From NCBI RefSeq assembly GCF_026723765.1, contig NZ_CP113524.1, forward strand, positions 1 through 64,000: a stretch of DNA of 64,000 bases, in the 5' to 3' direction. A program made the position numbers and the translations under genes. This document shows positions 41,301 to 47,213 of this stretch, piece by piece. Every line of letters starts with the position of its first letter. Position 1 is the stretch's first letter. Below the pieces are notes generated by a model. The model ran no database searches, was not told the DNA's origin, and worked only from the letters and a program-made list of their open reading frames with translations. This stretch comes from Lacrimispora xylanolytica. Lineage in GTDB: Bacteria > Bacillota > Clostridia > Lachnospirales > Lachnospiraceae.

Positions 41301-41856
41301 GCTTAAGGGAGCTGAGTTCCAGCTAAAGGCATCTGATGGCAGATATGTCATGCTGTATCAGGGATCCTTCTCCGGCTATACACCGGATAAAGCGGCTGCC
41401 GGAACCATTGTTACGGGGGATGACGGGCAGTTTATGGTAAAGCGGCTTCCAATGGATACCTATACCTTTATAGAAACAAAGGCGCCTTCCGGTTACTACA
41501 TCAACAACAACATACCGCCTGTAACCTTAGACGGTATCAATCGTTTCACCATTTCCATTCAGGATGAGAGGATAAGCGGCGGCGGAAGTGACAATGGAGG
41601 CAGTTCAAATCCAACCGGCCCAAACAGCCCAACGGTTACCATTGTGCCTGATCCCGTGCCGCTGGCCAATCTTCCGACCAATGAGAGTGCAGATCAGCTC
41701 ATACAGGTAGATGATGGAAATGTACCACTTGCAAGGCTTCCAAAGACAGGAGAACGTAAAAATAATGCAGGAAATGTAATGGTGACCCTGTCGGGATTTA
41801 TGCTGGCTCTCTATGCAGCGCTTACGAAAAAGAAAAAGGAAAAGGAGAATAATTAA
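26347..41856 (+). CDS. Giant LPXTG-anchored surface protein with SpaA/Cna-B-type stalk repeats (5169 residues)
   Basis: This is a secreted, cell-wall-anchored adhesin-like protein of roughly 0.55 MDa. It starts at an ATG behind GTGGAGG. Residues 1-38 form a long basic signal peptide (KNIRRRASRLKRAVAWLLT). Residues 248-322 are a T-Q-N-T-E pentapeptide tract. About 470-1000 look like an adhesive head. From about 1015 onward come many SpaA/Cna-B-like beta modules, recognised by a G-A-x-F strand and a Y-x-L-x-E-T-K-A-P-x-G-Y E-box. A DUF11-like module starts near 3238, an SdrD-B-like module near 3669 (SGRIFIDENNSGLQN), and the last modules span 4002-5072. The LPKTG signal is at 5131-5135, followed by a membrane helix and KKKKEKE. 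Intramolecular isopeptide bonds are likely, by family. No sortase or pilin genes adjoin it. Confidence 0.9.
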   Translation: MKNIRRRASRLKRAVAWLLTAAIVSGNVSQLGAMTSYGAERSLHTTATPSSADLASPSEATPAEARKVIDVTVTQSAILKVLKKDSDRRPEFNEDQVPFEGEQKDLVIEKIYEELEGKTLILQRKVGKAMYLVVVSDTLGGDPFSDFDPSDRISQEAALKNVQVIGVNGYKDRECQFRLRITGEDITITEASISEFAVVGENETDPDGVKPVSPEPVNASGGAGSNASQTVTGKTGQEQSGETTGTGTQNTETQNTETQNSETQDTETQNTEAQNTDTQNIETKNTDTQSTDTQDTQTQNAETKNIGTKDNGTKNNETNNSNSEGSETKNTGNKSNVSNSHKTDSENPKSEAEKGFSGDTALKQGNDSEKQAERREAGKDSNEAADKSGLTVSISKHQLPVLLESRPDIATASQAEADPQVFDGADIISLGDRSLSDKERESLMGIKEDTSLFSFFNETTFDLVVRSFGITTLSSEINSEVKLTPYETALSYYGPDAEDKKNVVELHLTQSQSGAIKAGIIYSYTLTYAMQTAPVYEYAAGGKLSLFDLYEDARIEFTVPEGIHLEEKAGKVTLISQGNGQSVYEIHVGNDKSEIVPGKLDSITINAWIDGNGERAEGEAFTLPEDSVVFYAKVKVADKTDKENITYPGSIETTTYGEQPGDTSLRLVSDDSWHIKKRVYPNDNSYVVVRDDNGTPLYVDITYLIEVGMKGSSGDISRQPGGTIYQTYGRTGFEKDSYKITDSLSIKTEGVPEAMKPIKVTGVWADGSKLETISQEDGSISISQYKTQGQNGADHIYVSNQAPTYSSYLVTARYPYEPFLLKYNDSRISDSSVFTITNKAQLEYAKLGTGNLVREDSHADVKIHEVNRPAVIRIKKQIDEGVGTIRDYGLSMEQEYPGMAGFQIYSLDGSGKETPYENYTVIDSNGKKIDSKSILVNPSVEPGEEGSYATSDRGYIEIQVDPGTYIIREDKMPAGTAFARAKKGDKSFVTDNNIELSLKEGEREEVTVVNGVIGKGSIEFYKKAQMWGNGNTSEPRLTGLEGAEFSLLEKKSDGSFSEVKTVKSDSNGFVQFKPVSPGDYVVREKSANGYILDSRDYPVTVKAGEISRVTEGDNTIINTLNEGRVNVTKLVQNNSGSYIPVPSGFQSDFIDKFWIEKFTESSKWEKVTIGSKTTYSLDGNSQFNVNLPVMGKDGLKVKYRLVELVPDGYSNGNRPEDGFTQEIISGKTYLYKEFTLTPLKTNELEVKNNKGGTLKLNKTVWTINSNGTLNKNASKQNYRFKLYSSEKNGGGLFEVNNGTIYTTDGNGAITVKGLDVTKKYYWYEVSTGARLESDDPEKMMEAYIDGSKQPVIGPFELSREQDTSVSACNVPQKVPYWFYKYDITNNKASISAKFKITRQDNGQEVYSGAITQGGKFILLDPGTTYVVEETEAPKNFVKEETSTITTPNGPVTKNLLDGWFSTSKPLKKIYNKPYKEVRLKKILHQADGTTTSNVSISFEAYTKDGNGFHQAVLPSGSSSLVSNQYQPVAPGTYYFKESVPGGIINPRFLLSQQRDGIYNGYEIRESQIYYGPFTIAAAVTANEKKMDLNFNGQPFENYQNLGRVKVTKKDALKGTVVKGAVLGIFNRNEFNENDWENSIQKAIQQKTSDGNGQVIFDSSALRIFDDNGSRISYVIAEISPPAGYLQSYQVINTYLKEGTVITTENGVAGGNELIIKNEPKLTIRTQKYWQDSWNDQFYPYNRILGNVKLALYKVNASNPGLADYVTTETTNPYDGIATFQDINRNDTYFVAEVKVPDRQETGLSFDLNMGDKKPLPLENGEPIKTLNVRDLESVYNAIRYTGKDLNNTTDSLVQNTSPLYNYRSWVQFNVLKVCAGVWPNGIPHWQEKVNGAKFTLYKMLDDTKSLASIQLKDLQDKGRFEAVDHYESGTRIDPKTGARADGEFDTGILEAGKVYWLVEDEAAVGYVLPNGPQIVGVFVPKDGGYQGWEAIRHTYENGRNNRIAKITNIHGDGPGGLSRYHFQIALNKWLKDETKTGEPTLLGGAKFQIWLLDPETKEKLIPVDVIETGLESDGAYKTGYGLSKIINFDTLKKKLEEKNLYRDDLFKVNEEKHQLQAEFALEEIYAPSKVRLDPTLHYLTATVEKDKDFIDTQYFWDKTKDNSHRLMNILSSEYPVTLVKYGYVPDTSTFGKTDDALDGMNITRTPLSGVQMELWKYQWKDTGYEYVKLQTYTTGNDGRVVVPGGLSSGHYRIREILPGKLADTYINMYNGQAGLYRYFTVGSSPLTVNVYNPEKPNLTIEKTTWNGEKPDGFSGIGFTIKKDNGATVNATVKKEEDGRFIARFTGLESGPYTLLKEDLSNSASQIVTGSYFEPQKFYVGYAPKADGEQVALWPVDGSVTGNVSTLSVKNPRLSDLTIRKTDGETEISDSSLKGASFHLEYMKFRSGIDYSQGQLSNVEDPGYQKPVQGFIQAAGALIDQGDGSYLLKNCEPGWYRITEVKAPEGYTKETTPVVVAVTGDMGAAYKHTEVSIANRKKAELTITKNLEFGEGFLKDGNLEDKLPAQIVFDVYTYYNNGYHQVLDETGTPVQVKINQFTAKDGYYTGSQKVLLPQNPEGGAYYLKEQEQPDWSISKENGIENGTPTGDGYFQAGGGADFTSKNPVSVTVKNQYAKAKVLLTKVNGDDPSKKLTGGSFQLYADPEFQNKVGDFVEVGQSGIYEIIFSTKLYHDGQYYIKEASAPAGYIGITTAYPEGGLLAETGKTTEITMPNKSGVDLKITKLSGMGDTETLKPGISFELYKKSSTGEWNYVTAGVTDKNGAISFLGLSMEPSESYAIYEAKEREHGFLTYRMDTFEGSKGLIKPILTDVNKNGETINGLELYVLADENTVLPGVYEFKAHNQEALPLKVFKNDINRQDNPDSSISAIIKVTDKKTGKQVGDQMLVPYGEAGTSILLLPGTYEVEETEVQENQKGYIINRDDDRTILKKEVTIEKGKTPQALEFTNVKQKTELAMEKTSLTTSLKDLWWNDGQTVTYTLTTRVTNTIPLDGFVIKDRGLTMLNAGKSVLPESEYTNEKYTITSIKLGKATEQNRIKGGKTGTIMADVAFYDFKGSQVGSVQSVKVSGDGEIALIRPVSGKNVKSFQISYRDDTLKNSTDHKYLLGQDFTPGSVEVTAKLFRQDAKLSDGSYKEEIKYINNQADAVMSYREWDGKGTLSQEIKKKEQTSFVNIPITQSKAPVITAEKNVTPMKEVQANDILTYTLTVKNVTKSNDPDIVPLRKPVLIDHIPEGVTVSGESEGEDRILKAVRIVSGPSGVGIEKTVKKVDALTGQETLFILLNGELKQNERVTVEVQAKVAGNIVSYGKNILNKLYVTSDVLQPPFSLNKTGASFMVETNSGDQWPSADLPGGVLLPDEKYRSYGYVSDSAENFMSTGTGLRLFKEVKGNLDTRFVSGTTAGRTAKTIDGDGDSSNDGSVLYRLTINNDSTTNYVSKLQLMDILPAKGDLNADSNNRLSDYRLKFENIQSISIENQKDESNPGRKVEDFNYQLSYSNEPFDNKNTVKTAKNGVINDNSNGFWSGSSSDPSAFRLKITDNDFYLAPGENLVIVYKTTVPYKAAKELEEVAYGYAVNDFALTYSYREGGSTGNEKATGQIQNSNATQVLLVPGDVKVSGRIFIDENNSGLQNKNPEKDHLLTDLLPVLTSGYFNVAIIKYSKNGDDEVTGAAGSDARFTFGGLTPAKPFGILGTQFTQAEESSWYQNQALNVSKLKGDDPAHYRIRVTTGAMPAGYEDLILKLSKPFMTSNGENGEAGRSRLPSSLKEGGSNYAESLDSNFKEGKAGYTSEDFFLWSTSGEYDTTKDIGFVPYRNVKVKKTDSYGNPVEGVHFSVYGPFTNEELAELERTGITDVKALGAPAAEGNTALKDEEALFQAGDLFYYRNYIVAEDGVPEGYEKERATSPDMELMKSYQVANQKAWVLRSKEFKTEENPIPSVVTVKNAYKNGSLTFNKIDEATGKGLPGAAFLLKKQGDVPEFAWKAFTAAVIESQNAMGVAKAEETDQGLEFETLTGAVSLTGIPYGSYTLSETRVPEGYDITKKVKDLDFKITKDGQEVTLPEISDNKITNARTGYSLTLRKTDNTGNQQVEGISFAIEGPGTYESKSFIPFSRDRLVIKDSTNTGYEVKETNQEGLITWNLPYGDYQIKEFTKEGYESIEPFYVRIAANGDVSILGSDIRKELTLLNSKQKEINLSVENTIKTAPLIIEKLDGETHQPVAGAEFELRGSSLIPGAFKTYQKHITGLGVSHVISGEDEGGLFIRYQVTGTDKKGTGTLTQIPYGSYTLQETKAPDGYILEPGKEWRREFKLESPEGLSLTGEDGIVNEPHVLKIEKQDEVTKKVLSGAEFTLVTQDGTYVSLNEALSYAGVRENEDSTTRFITGEDGTVTIKRLPPGEYTLKETKAPANYSLAGDTKITVLSSGNRETVVIYDVRSEARIRLLKTAAHDHDRKLSGAVFEIYSDQDLKTLKGTITTGTDGVGESDMLPLGIYYVAEKDAPAGYERSDNVYSVTLKEDSEAVTVRSDGNDFIINHYGTGALVFDKTDKETGEKLKEARFSVTVKKVQVEGAWNDFISILEKQSQDELLSMGISDLTAGEGKLQFTTVDGHVSLKGLPFGTYTLKEEKAPEGYLSLSGKTEIDFTLSDAKREADLGNNNIIVNERAEFEIQLRKVDNLGWSISGMQFRILGPGKYEDGGILSLFGAERFHSDDDSGTGIFTTGEDGIIKLGLKHGDYQLKEIATDRYDSLEPFYIRVNKDGTITVLKNPDGKVSVSSDKSSELFVTNQISTGRMELEKVDSEEKGIRLNGAEFTLTSLETLVPGAWDSYRNLAASQGAVWDKNGVKGNTITFTLQGKGAIENLPYGTYRLTETKAPDGYVLGTQPWTREFTIGSSQKEVLYTTSGLLTKTEGPVENMPSAITIIKTNAVLADLRLKGAEFQLKASDGRYVMLYQGSFSGYTPDKAAAGTIVTGDDGQFMVKRLPMDTYTFIETKAPSGYYINNNIPPVTLDGINRFTISIQDERISGGGSDNGGSSNPTGPNSPTVTIVPDPVPLANLPTNESADQLIQVDDGNVPLARLPKTGERKNNAGNVMVTLSGFMLALYAALTKKKKEKENN
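27088..27312 (+). repeat. 15-bp tandem repeat coding for T-Q-N-T-E pentapeptides
   Basis: Fifteen consecutive 15-bp units, mostly near-copies of acacaaaatacggaa with substitutions, encode variants of TQNTE (TQNSE, TQDTE, TKNTD and others). Unit length is a multiple of three, so copy-number changes would alter linker length without a frameshift. Confidence 0.9.
38350..41560 (+). repeat. Duplicated four-module block in the giant surface protein
   Basis: Four different SpaA-like modules, A-B-C-D, start at 38350, 38731, 39118 and 39492. A module of another type (E) begins at 39814, then A'-B'-C'-D' start at 40117, 40501, 40873 and 41254. Paired features: A/A' have GSLTFNKIDEATGKG versus GALVFDKTDKETGEK; B/B' have IEGPGTYES versus ILGPGKYED and both end EPFY(V/I)R(I/V); C/C' have LIPGAFKTY versus LVPGAWDSY; D/D' have QDGTYVSL versus SDGRYVML. 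The copies have diverged, so the duplication is old. Confidence 0.85.
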
Positions 41857-41869
41857 GCAAAACCTGTTC

Positions 41870-41898
41870 TTGACTTTATTAAATTAACTTGCTATAAT
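41870..41898 (+). promoter_or_regulatory. Sigma-A promoter, probably of gdhA
   Basis: TTGACT at 41870-41875 and TATAAT at 41893-41898 with a 17-bp spacer, just after the giant gene's stop. The start would fall near 41905, ahead of the hairpin at 41918. Confidence 0.8.
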
Positions 41899-41917
41899 TT
41901 CTTTCAAGCAGTGAACA

Positions 41918-41967
41918 GGCAAAGGGGCCGGAACTATGAGAGTTCTGGTCTCTTTTTGCCTTTTTTT
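41918..41967 (+). terminator. Terminator-like hairpin in the gdhA leader / end of giant gene
   Basis: A stem of ggcaaa, gg, then ggaact pairs with agttct, gg/tctc, then tttgcc, with a short ATGAG loop. TTTTTTT follows (41961-41967). It can end the giant gene's transcript. Because a promoter lies upstream of it, it could also attenuate gdhA. Confidence 0.85.
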
Positions 41968-41993
41968 GGAAGCTTCATTTTATTAAGCTGTAG

Positions 41994-43361
<1,368 letters not shown>

Positions 43362-43504
43362 ATCCCGGCATCATCCAGAAAATTTTACTGGCAATGTGAA
43401 TGGTTTTGGTATATAATAAGCGATAAGACTTGAGGCGGAGTGTTCTTCGCCTTATTGTTTTCCTGAAAATTATCTTAGTAAAACAGAAAGCAGGTGATGA
43501 TTCT

Positions 43505-44392
43505 ATGCACAAATTCTTAAGAACCATTGGTTTTAGCCTTTATGAGAAGGACCGGGACATAGAGAAACTACTGGATCAGCTCTGTGAAGACTTATCCGAT
43601 TTAAAACGGATTCAGATTGACGAAGAATCCAATTTATGTGAGCTTCGCAAGGAAGTGGCACCAGGAATGGGAATTGCCATTTTCGGAGAGATGGACCGGG
43701 AAGGTCATTTTTGCAGAAGCTACTATTATCCTTATTTAAAAACCAGTGACATGACATCAAACGTGCCCTGTTCCATACAGCGTCATACGGAACGGGAGAC
43801 TTATGCCGGTCTTTTGGATGAATATAAAGTTGGTATATCCCTGATTTTTTATATAGACAATTCCCTTGAATGCAGAGAGCGTATGATAGATCATCACTCC
43901 ATGGATACAAAGGACACGTGTCTTTCCGGTCTGTCCGTCAGCGGAAAGATCCTTCTTCCCATTCAAAAAACGGAGATACAGAGAGAAAAGGCTAGGGTTG
44001 CGGCCAAGGACCGGAACACTCTTTTAGAGGCTGCAAAAAATGGGGATGAGGATGCCATGGAGACCCTGACCATAGAAGATATTGATCTATATTCTCAGGC
44101 TTCCAGAAGGGCTATGAAGGAAGACCTTTATTCCATCATTGATTCCTGCTTTATGCCTTGCGGTGTGGAATGCGATCAGTACTCCATTATCGGCGAAATC
44201 ATAAAGATTGATGAGAAGAAAAATAAGATTACAGAGGAAGAGGTCTATGACTTTACCTTAGAGTGCAGCGATCTTATTTTCCACGTTGGAATCGCCAAAA
44301 AGGATCTGGTGGGAACTCCTGAGATCGGTCGCCGGTTTAAAGGACAGATCTGGATGCAGGGCATCGTGAATTTTAAGGAGAAAGTAGAATAA
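43505..44392 (+). CDS. DUF3881 family protein
   Basis: The 295-residue soluble protein starts MHKFLRTIGFSLYEKDRDIE at 43505, with AGGTGAT upstream. The in-frame extension to 43430 is rejected for lack of a ribosome site. I recognise it as DUF3881, a family largely confined to Lachnospiraceae. The N-terminal third carries GMGIAIFGEMDREGHFCRSYYYPY. The middle has a charged helix (EIQREKARVAAKDRNTLLEAA), and the end is beta-rich (FHVGIAKKDLVGTPEIGRRFKG). No catalytic motif is visible. Function unknown; it lies between gdhA and a tRNA. Confidence 0.7.
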   Translation: MHKFLRTIGFSLYEKDRDIEKLLDQLCEDLSDLKRIQIDEESNLCELRKEVAPGMGIAIFGEMDREGHFCRSYYYPYLKTSDMTSNVPCSIQRHTERETYAGLLDEYKVGISLIFYIDNSLECRERMIDHHSMDTKDTCLSGLSVSGKILLPIQKTEIQREKARVAAKDRNTLLEAAKNGDEDAMETLTIEDIDLYSQASRRAMKEDLYSIIDSCFMPCGVECDQYSIIGEIIKIDEKKNKITEEEVYDFTLECSDLIFHVGIAKKDLVGTPEIGRRFKGQIWMQGIVNFKEKVE

Positions 44393-44405
44393 TAGAAGTT
44401 ATGTC

Positions 44406-44434
44406 TTGACGAAAAGGACAATTGTTAATATAAT
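44406..44434 (+). promoter_or_regulatory. Promoter of tRNA-Arg
   Basis: TTGACG at 44406-44411 and TATAAT at 44429-44434 with a 17-bp spacer, 43 bp before the tRNA. Confidence 0.88.
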
Positions 44435-44476
44435 AATTAGTGCACTGTGTAGCAGCATCTGCTGTGATACAGGGAT

Positions 44477-44550
44477 GTTTCCGTAGCTCAGCTGGATAGA
44501 GCGACCGCCTCCTAAGCGGTAGGCCGGGTGTTCAAATCACCTCGGGAACG
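44477..44550 (+). tRNA. tRNA-Arg (anticodon CCT)
   Basis: A complete 74-base cloverleaf. The acceptor stem is gtttccg with cgggaac (one T-G pair), the D stem gctc/gagc, and the anticodon stem accgc/gcggt with loop CTCCTAA. The anticodon CCT is at 44511-44513, reading AGG. The T arm is gggtg-TTCAAAT-cacct and the discriminator is G. CCA is not encoded. Confidence 0.96.
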
Positions 44551-44559
44551 TAATGAGAA

Positions 44560-44592
44560 GCCGAAACCTGATATCAGGGTTTCGGCTTTTTT
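44560..44592 (+). terminator. Terminator after tRNA-Arg
   Basis: A 9-bp stem gccgaaacc/ggtttcggc (44560-44568 with 44578-44586) then TTTTTT. Confidence 0.92.
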
Positions 44593-44634
44593 GTAGGCTG
44601 AAATGAGATGGAGTAAGAATAGCCGCCGTCAGTC

Positions 44635-44669
44635 AAAAAAGGCCGTCCCTCATGTGATGGCCTTTTTTT
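44635..44669. terminator. Second hairpin terminator
   Basis: A 7-bp stem ggccgtc/gatggcc (44641-44647 with 44656-44662) flanked by AAAAAA and TTTTTTT, able to act in both directions. It backs up the tRNA terminator. Confidence 0.8.
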
Positions 44670-44739
44670 ATTGCAAATAAGCGAACCATGGAAGATTAGA
44701 AGGAATAGAATAAACCAAAAGATATAGAGAATTGATATT

Positions 44740-45558
44740 ATGGGATATTATGTTACGGTACAAGACAATGTAAATATTTACGTAGAAGATTTAAACCCGG
44801 ACTGCAAGGATACAATCTTGTTCCTTCATGGTTGGCCAGGAAGCCATAAACTGTTCGAGTATCAGTTTAATGTGCTTCCATGCATGGGATTTCGGTGTAT
44901 CGGAATTGATACCAGAGGGTTTGGAGATTCGGATAAGCCGTTTTGCGGATACGATTACGACCGACTGGCAGACGATGTGAAATGTGTCATTGATGCACTG
45001 GGACTAAAGGATATTACATTAGTGGGACACTCTACAGGAGGTTCCATTGCCGTCCGTTATATGGCAAGACATAAACAACATGGGGTTTCCAGATTGGTTT
45101 TGGCAGCAGCAGCGGCTCCCAGTCTGATCAAACGTCCTGATTTTCCTTATGGAGCGGATAAGGAAACTATCTTAAATATGATTCAGGAAACTTATGAGGA
45201 CCGTCCTAACATGCTTAACAGCTTTGGTAACCTTTTCTTTTTCAAGCTGATTACCTATCCATTTTCACAGTGGTTCTTTCAGCTTGGCCTTCAGGCAGCT
45301 GGCTGGGCTACAGCAGCGATTGAAAAGACATGGATTGAGGAAGTTCTGTTTCAGGATTTAAATGAAATTACGGTTCCAACTTTAATCATTCATGGAATTC
45401 ATGATAAGGTGGTTCCCTTTGAATTAGGTGAGATTCAAAATCAGTATATCAAAAGTTCCACTTTACTGCCTTTTGAGTTCAGCGGTCATGCATCTTTTTA
45501 TGATCAGAAGGATGAATTCAATAAGGTTCTTGCAGATTTTGCAAAAGGAAATTGTTAA
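44740..45558 (+). CDS. Alpha/beta hydrolase (haloperoxidase/arylesterase-like)
   Basis: The 272-residue cytoplasmic hydrolase has an intact triad. The oxyanion motif is FLHGWPGSH near residue 28, with the strand DTRGFGDSDKP near 65. The nucleophile elbow is GHSTGGS near 98, the acid is in HGIHDKVVP near 217, and the histidine is in SGHAS near 245. The pattern resembles non-heme chloroperoxidases and small esterases; the substrate cannot be told. It is a single gene with its own terminator. Confidence 0.85.
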   Translation: MGYYVTVQDNVNIYVEDLNPDCKDTILFLHGWPGSHKLFEYQFNVLPCMGFRCIGIDTRGFGDSDKPFCGYDYDRLADDVKCVIDALGLKDITLVGHSTGGSIAVRYMARHKQHGVSRLVLAAAAAPSLIKRPDFPYGADKETILNMIQETYEDRPNMLNSFGNLFFFKLITYPFSQWFFQLGLQAAGWATAAIEKTWIEEVLFQDLNEITVPTLIIHGIHDKVVPFELGEIQNQYIKSSTLLPFEFSGHASFYDQKDEFNKVLADFAKGNC

Positions 45559-45570
45559 GAATATAGAAAA

Positions 45571-45606
45571 AGCAAAGGGGCAGTGGGGGTGCTCCTTTGC
45601 TTTTTT
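45571..45606. terminator. Bidirectional terminator
   Basis: An 11-bp stem (agcaaaggggc with gctcctttgct, one G-T) with A and T runs, between the convergent hydrolase and the minus-strand gene ending at 45611. Confidence 0.92.
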
Positions 45607-45610
45607 CGTG

Positions 45611-46840
45611 TTATAGATCTGATAAAATATCATAATCTTCTGAGCTTATGGTAAACCATTGGCGAATGAGTGCTATGCCTCGCTCCGTATCGGCATTAGC
45701 GGATACGATATGAAAACAGTTTTGCTCCACATAACAGCGAAAGCTCTCTTTTGGTATTTCGGCAGCAAAAGCTTCCTGCTCTGCATCTCTCCAGACGCGG
45801 CTGAAAGGTTTCTCCATGGTAAGACGGTAAATCATGTCTTCGTGCTCTAAGATTCTTATCTGACAGCCGTATTCCGCCTGTTTTTCTTTTAAGAACGTTA
45901 AGAGATCCGGGTCCATAGAAACATATTGTTCCCTCCGTGGAAGCCGGCCTTTCTTGATGGAAAGAATGTGGGAACCACCGGCAAAAATACCACCGGAAAG
46001 CAGTGGGAAAAGAAAGGTAAAATTCCTGGCTGCTTCCTTATATGGCTGAGAGGTAATGAGATAAAGAGGAGCTGACTCCTTAAGCTCCTTAAGCTTTATA
46101 AGATAGTTGGAATCTTCCTGTTCAAATTCAGAAACTGGTATCTCATCCCCTGGTATAAAAAAGGCCCGAATCCGTTTCGGAATACGAAACAAGGGAAATT
46201 TTCCAAAAATCTCACAAGGTTCCTCATTCATCTCCATACCTTGTTCTTTAAATCGCTGCTCAAAATTTTTGGAGCCTTTCACTTTAAAATAGGGGTCAAT
46301 GGAGCGAAAGGAGAGTTCTTCCTCCTGGGAATAGATGATTCCAAATCCCTCTAAGGATTCAATGAATACATGGATTTCCATGGACAGGCGGCTTCGAAGC
46401 TGGCGGATCGCTTCCAGGTTTTCAGGGTCACCGGGTGTGCCTACAGAGAATGAAATATTTTCTTTTATCAGTCTCTGGCATTGCTGCAGAAATTTTGTCA
46501 GGGTTATCTTTTCCGGGTAGAACATGGCGCAGAGCCTGAGCTTTTCTCTGTGTCCTCCGGAGGCATCAAAGGCTTTTAAGCTTTTGGTAACAGAACAGGT
46601 AAGATCCCAGCAGGTACCCACCGCCTCTATGGCTTCCAGACTGCTGATGCGCCCCATGCCGTTCCAGTAATAAGGCTTTAAAAGAGCCTGACTGTCTGGA
46701 AGTATAAATAAAGCTTTGGGACATTCTTCCTTTGTCTTGTAGATTAAGCCGACTAAAAATTCAAGAAACTGCTTTTCATCTTCTTCCAGTCCTGTTTCAG
46801 CTATCTTAGACCCCTTGAAAAACGCGATTTCAGCATTCAT
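45611..46840 (-). CDS. Protein resembling STM4011-type radical SAM proteins but without the cluster motif
   Basis: The 409-residue soluble protein starts at the ATG at 46840, 11 bases after GAGGAGG. A GTG four codons earlier overlaps the ribosome site and is rejected. The middle (residues 95-175: KLRLCAMFYPEKITLTKFLQ, SFSVGTPGDPENLEAIRQL, FRSIDPYF) recalls the STM4011 radical-SAM family. No CxxxCxxC cluster motif is present near the N terminus, where PKALFILPDSQALLKPYYW stands instead. Isolated cysteines occur, but not in that spacing. The C-terminal 150 residues are unfamiliar. STM4012-4014-like partners are absent. The family link is from memory and uncertain; strictly the function is unknown. 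Confidence 0.5.
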   Translation of the reverse strand: MNAEIAFFKGSKIAETGLEEDEKQFLEFLVGLIYKTKEECPKALFILPDSQALLKPYYWNGMGRISSLEAIEAVGTCWDLTCSVTKSLKAFDASGGHREKLRLCAMFYPEKITLTKFLQQCQRLIKENISFSVGTPGDPENLEAIRQLRSRLSMEIHVFIESLEGFGIIYSQEEELSFRSIDPYFKVKGSKNFEQRFKEQGMEMNEEPCEIFGKFPLFRIPKRIRAFFIPGDEIPVSEFEQEDSNYLIKLKELKESAPLYLITSQPYKEAARNFTFLFPLLSGGIFAGGSHILSIKKGRLPRREQYVSMDPDLLTFLKEKQAEYGCQIRILEHEDMIYRLTMEKPFSRVWRDAEQEAFAAEIPKESFRCYVEQNCFHIVSANADTERGIALIRQWFTISSEDYDILSDL

Positions 46841-47213
46841 AGTATTCGGCACCTCCTCTTCGTGTTGGAATCAAAACAGATTTTGAGGTAAATCCGAATG
46901 TGGAATGCTTTTTGCTGCATTGTGGATTAGTTTCTTCAAATGTGGTATAACAGTGCATAACTAAAAAAACTCCTTGTCTTACGTAAAATATGTTGAAAAA
47001 CTAGTATAAAGATCTGGGAGACTTCAAGAGACCATTTGGTAACATTTATACCCTTTTATTACATAATGATAGCATATTAAGTAACGGATTCCTAGAGAAA
47101 AAATGAAAACATCTTAAGCTTATGTATAAATTTAGCCTTAAAGTTCCCAAATATTCTAAAATGAGCTATAATAGAAGCAGTATGAATACGCGTTAAGAAA
47201 GAAGAGGATATTT
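46841..47213. other. 373-bp divergent gap
   Basis: This AT-rich region carries the leaders of both divergent genes. TATAAT at 47167-47172 is a candidate -10 for the cell-wall-binding protein gene, with a poor -35. I see nothing else structured. Confidence 0.5.

Noticed and set aside
46841-46852. GTG start four codons upstream for the gene ending at 45611
   Set aside because: The GTG is part of the GAGGAGGTG ribosome site itself, so the ATG at 46840 is preferred.
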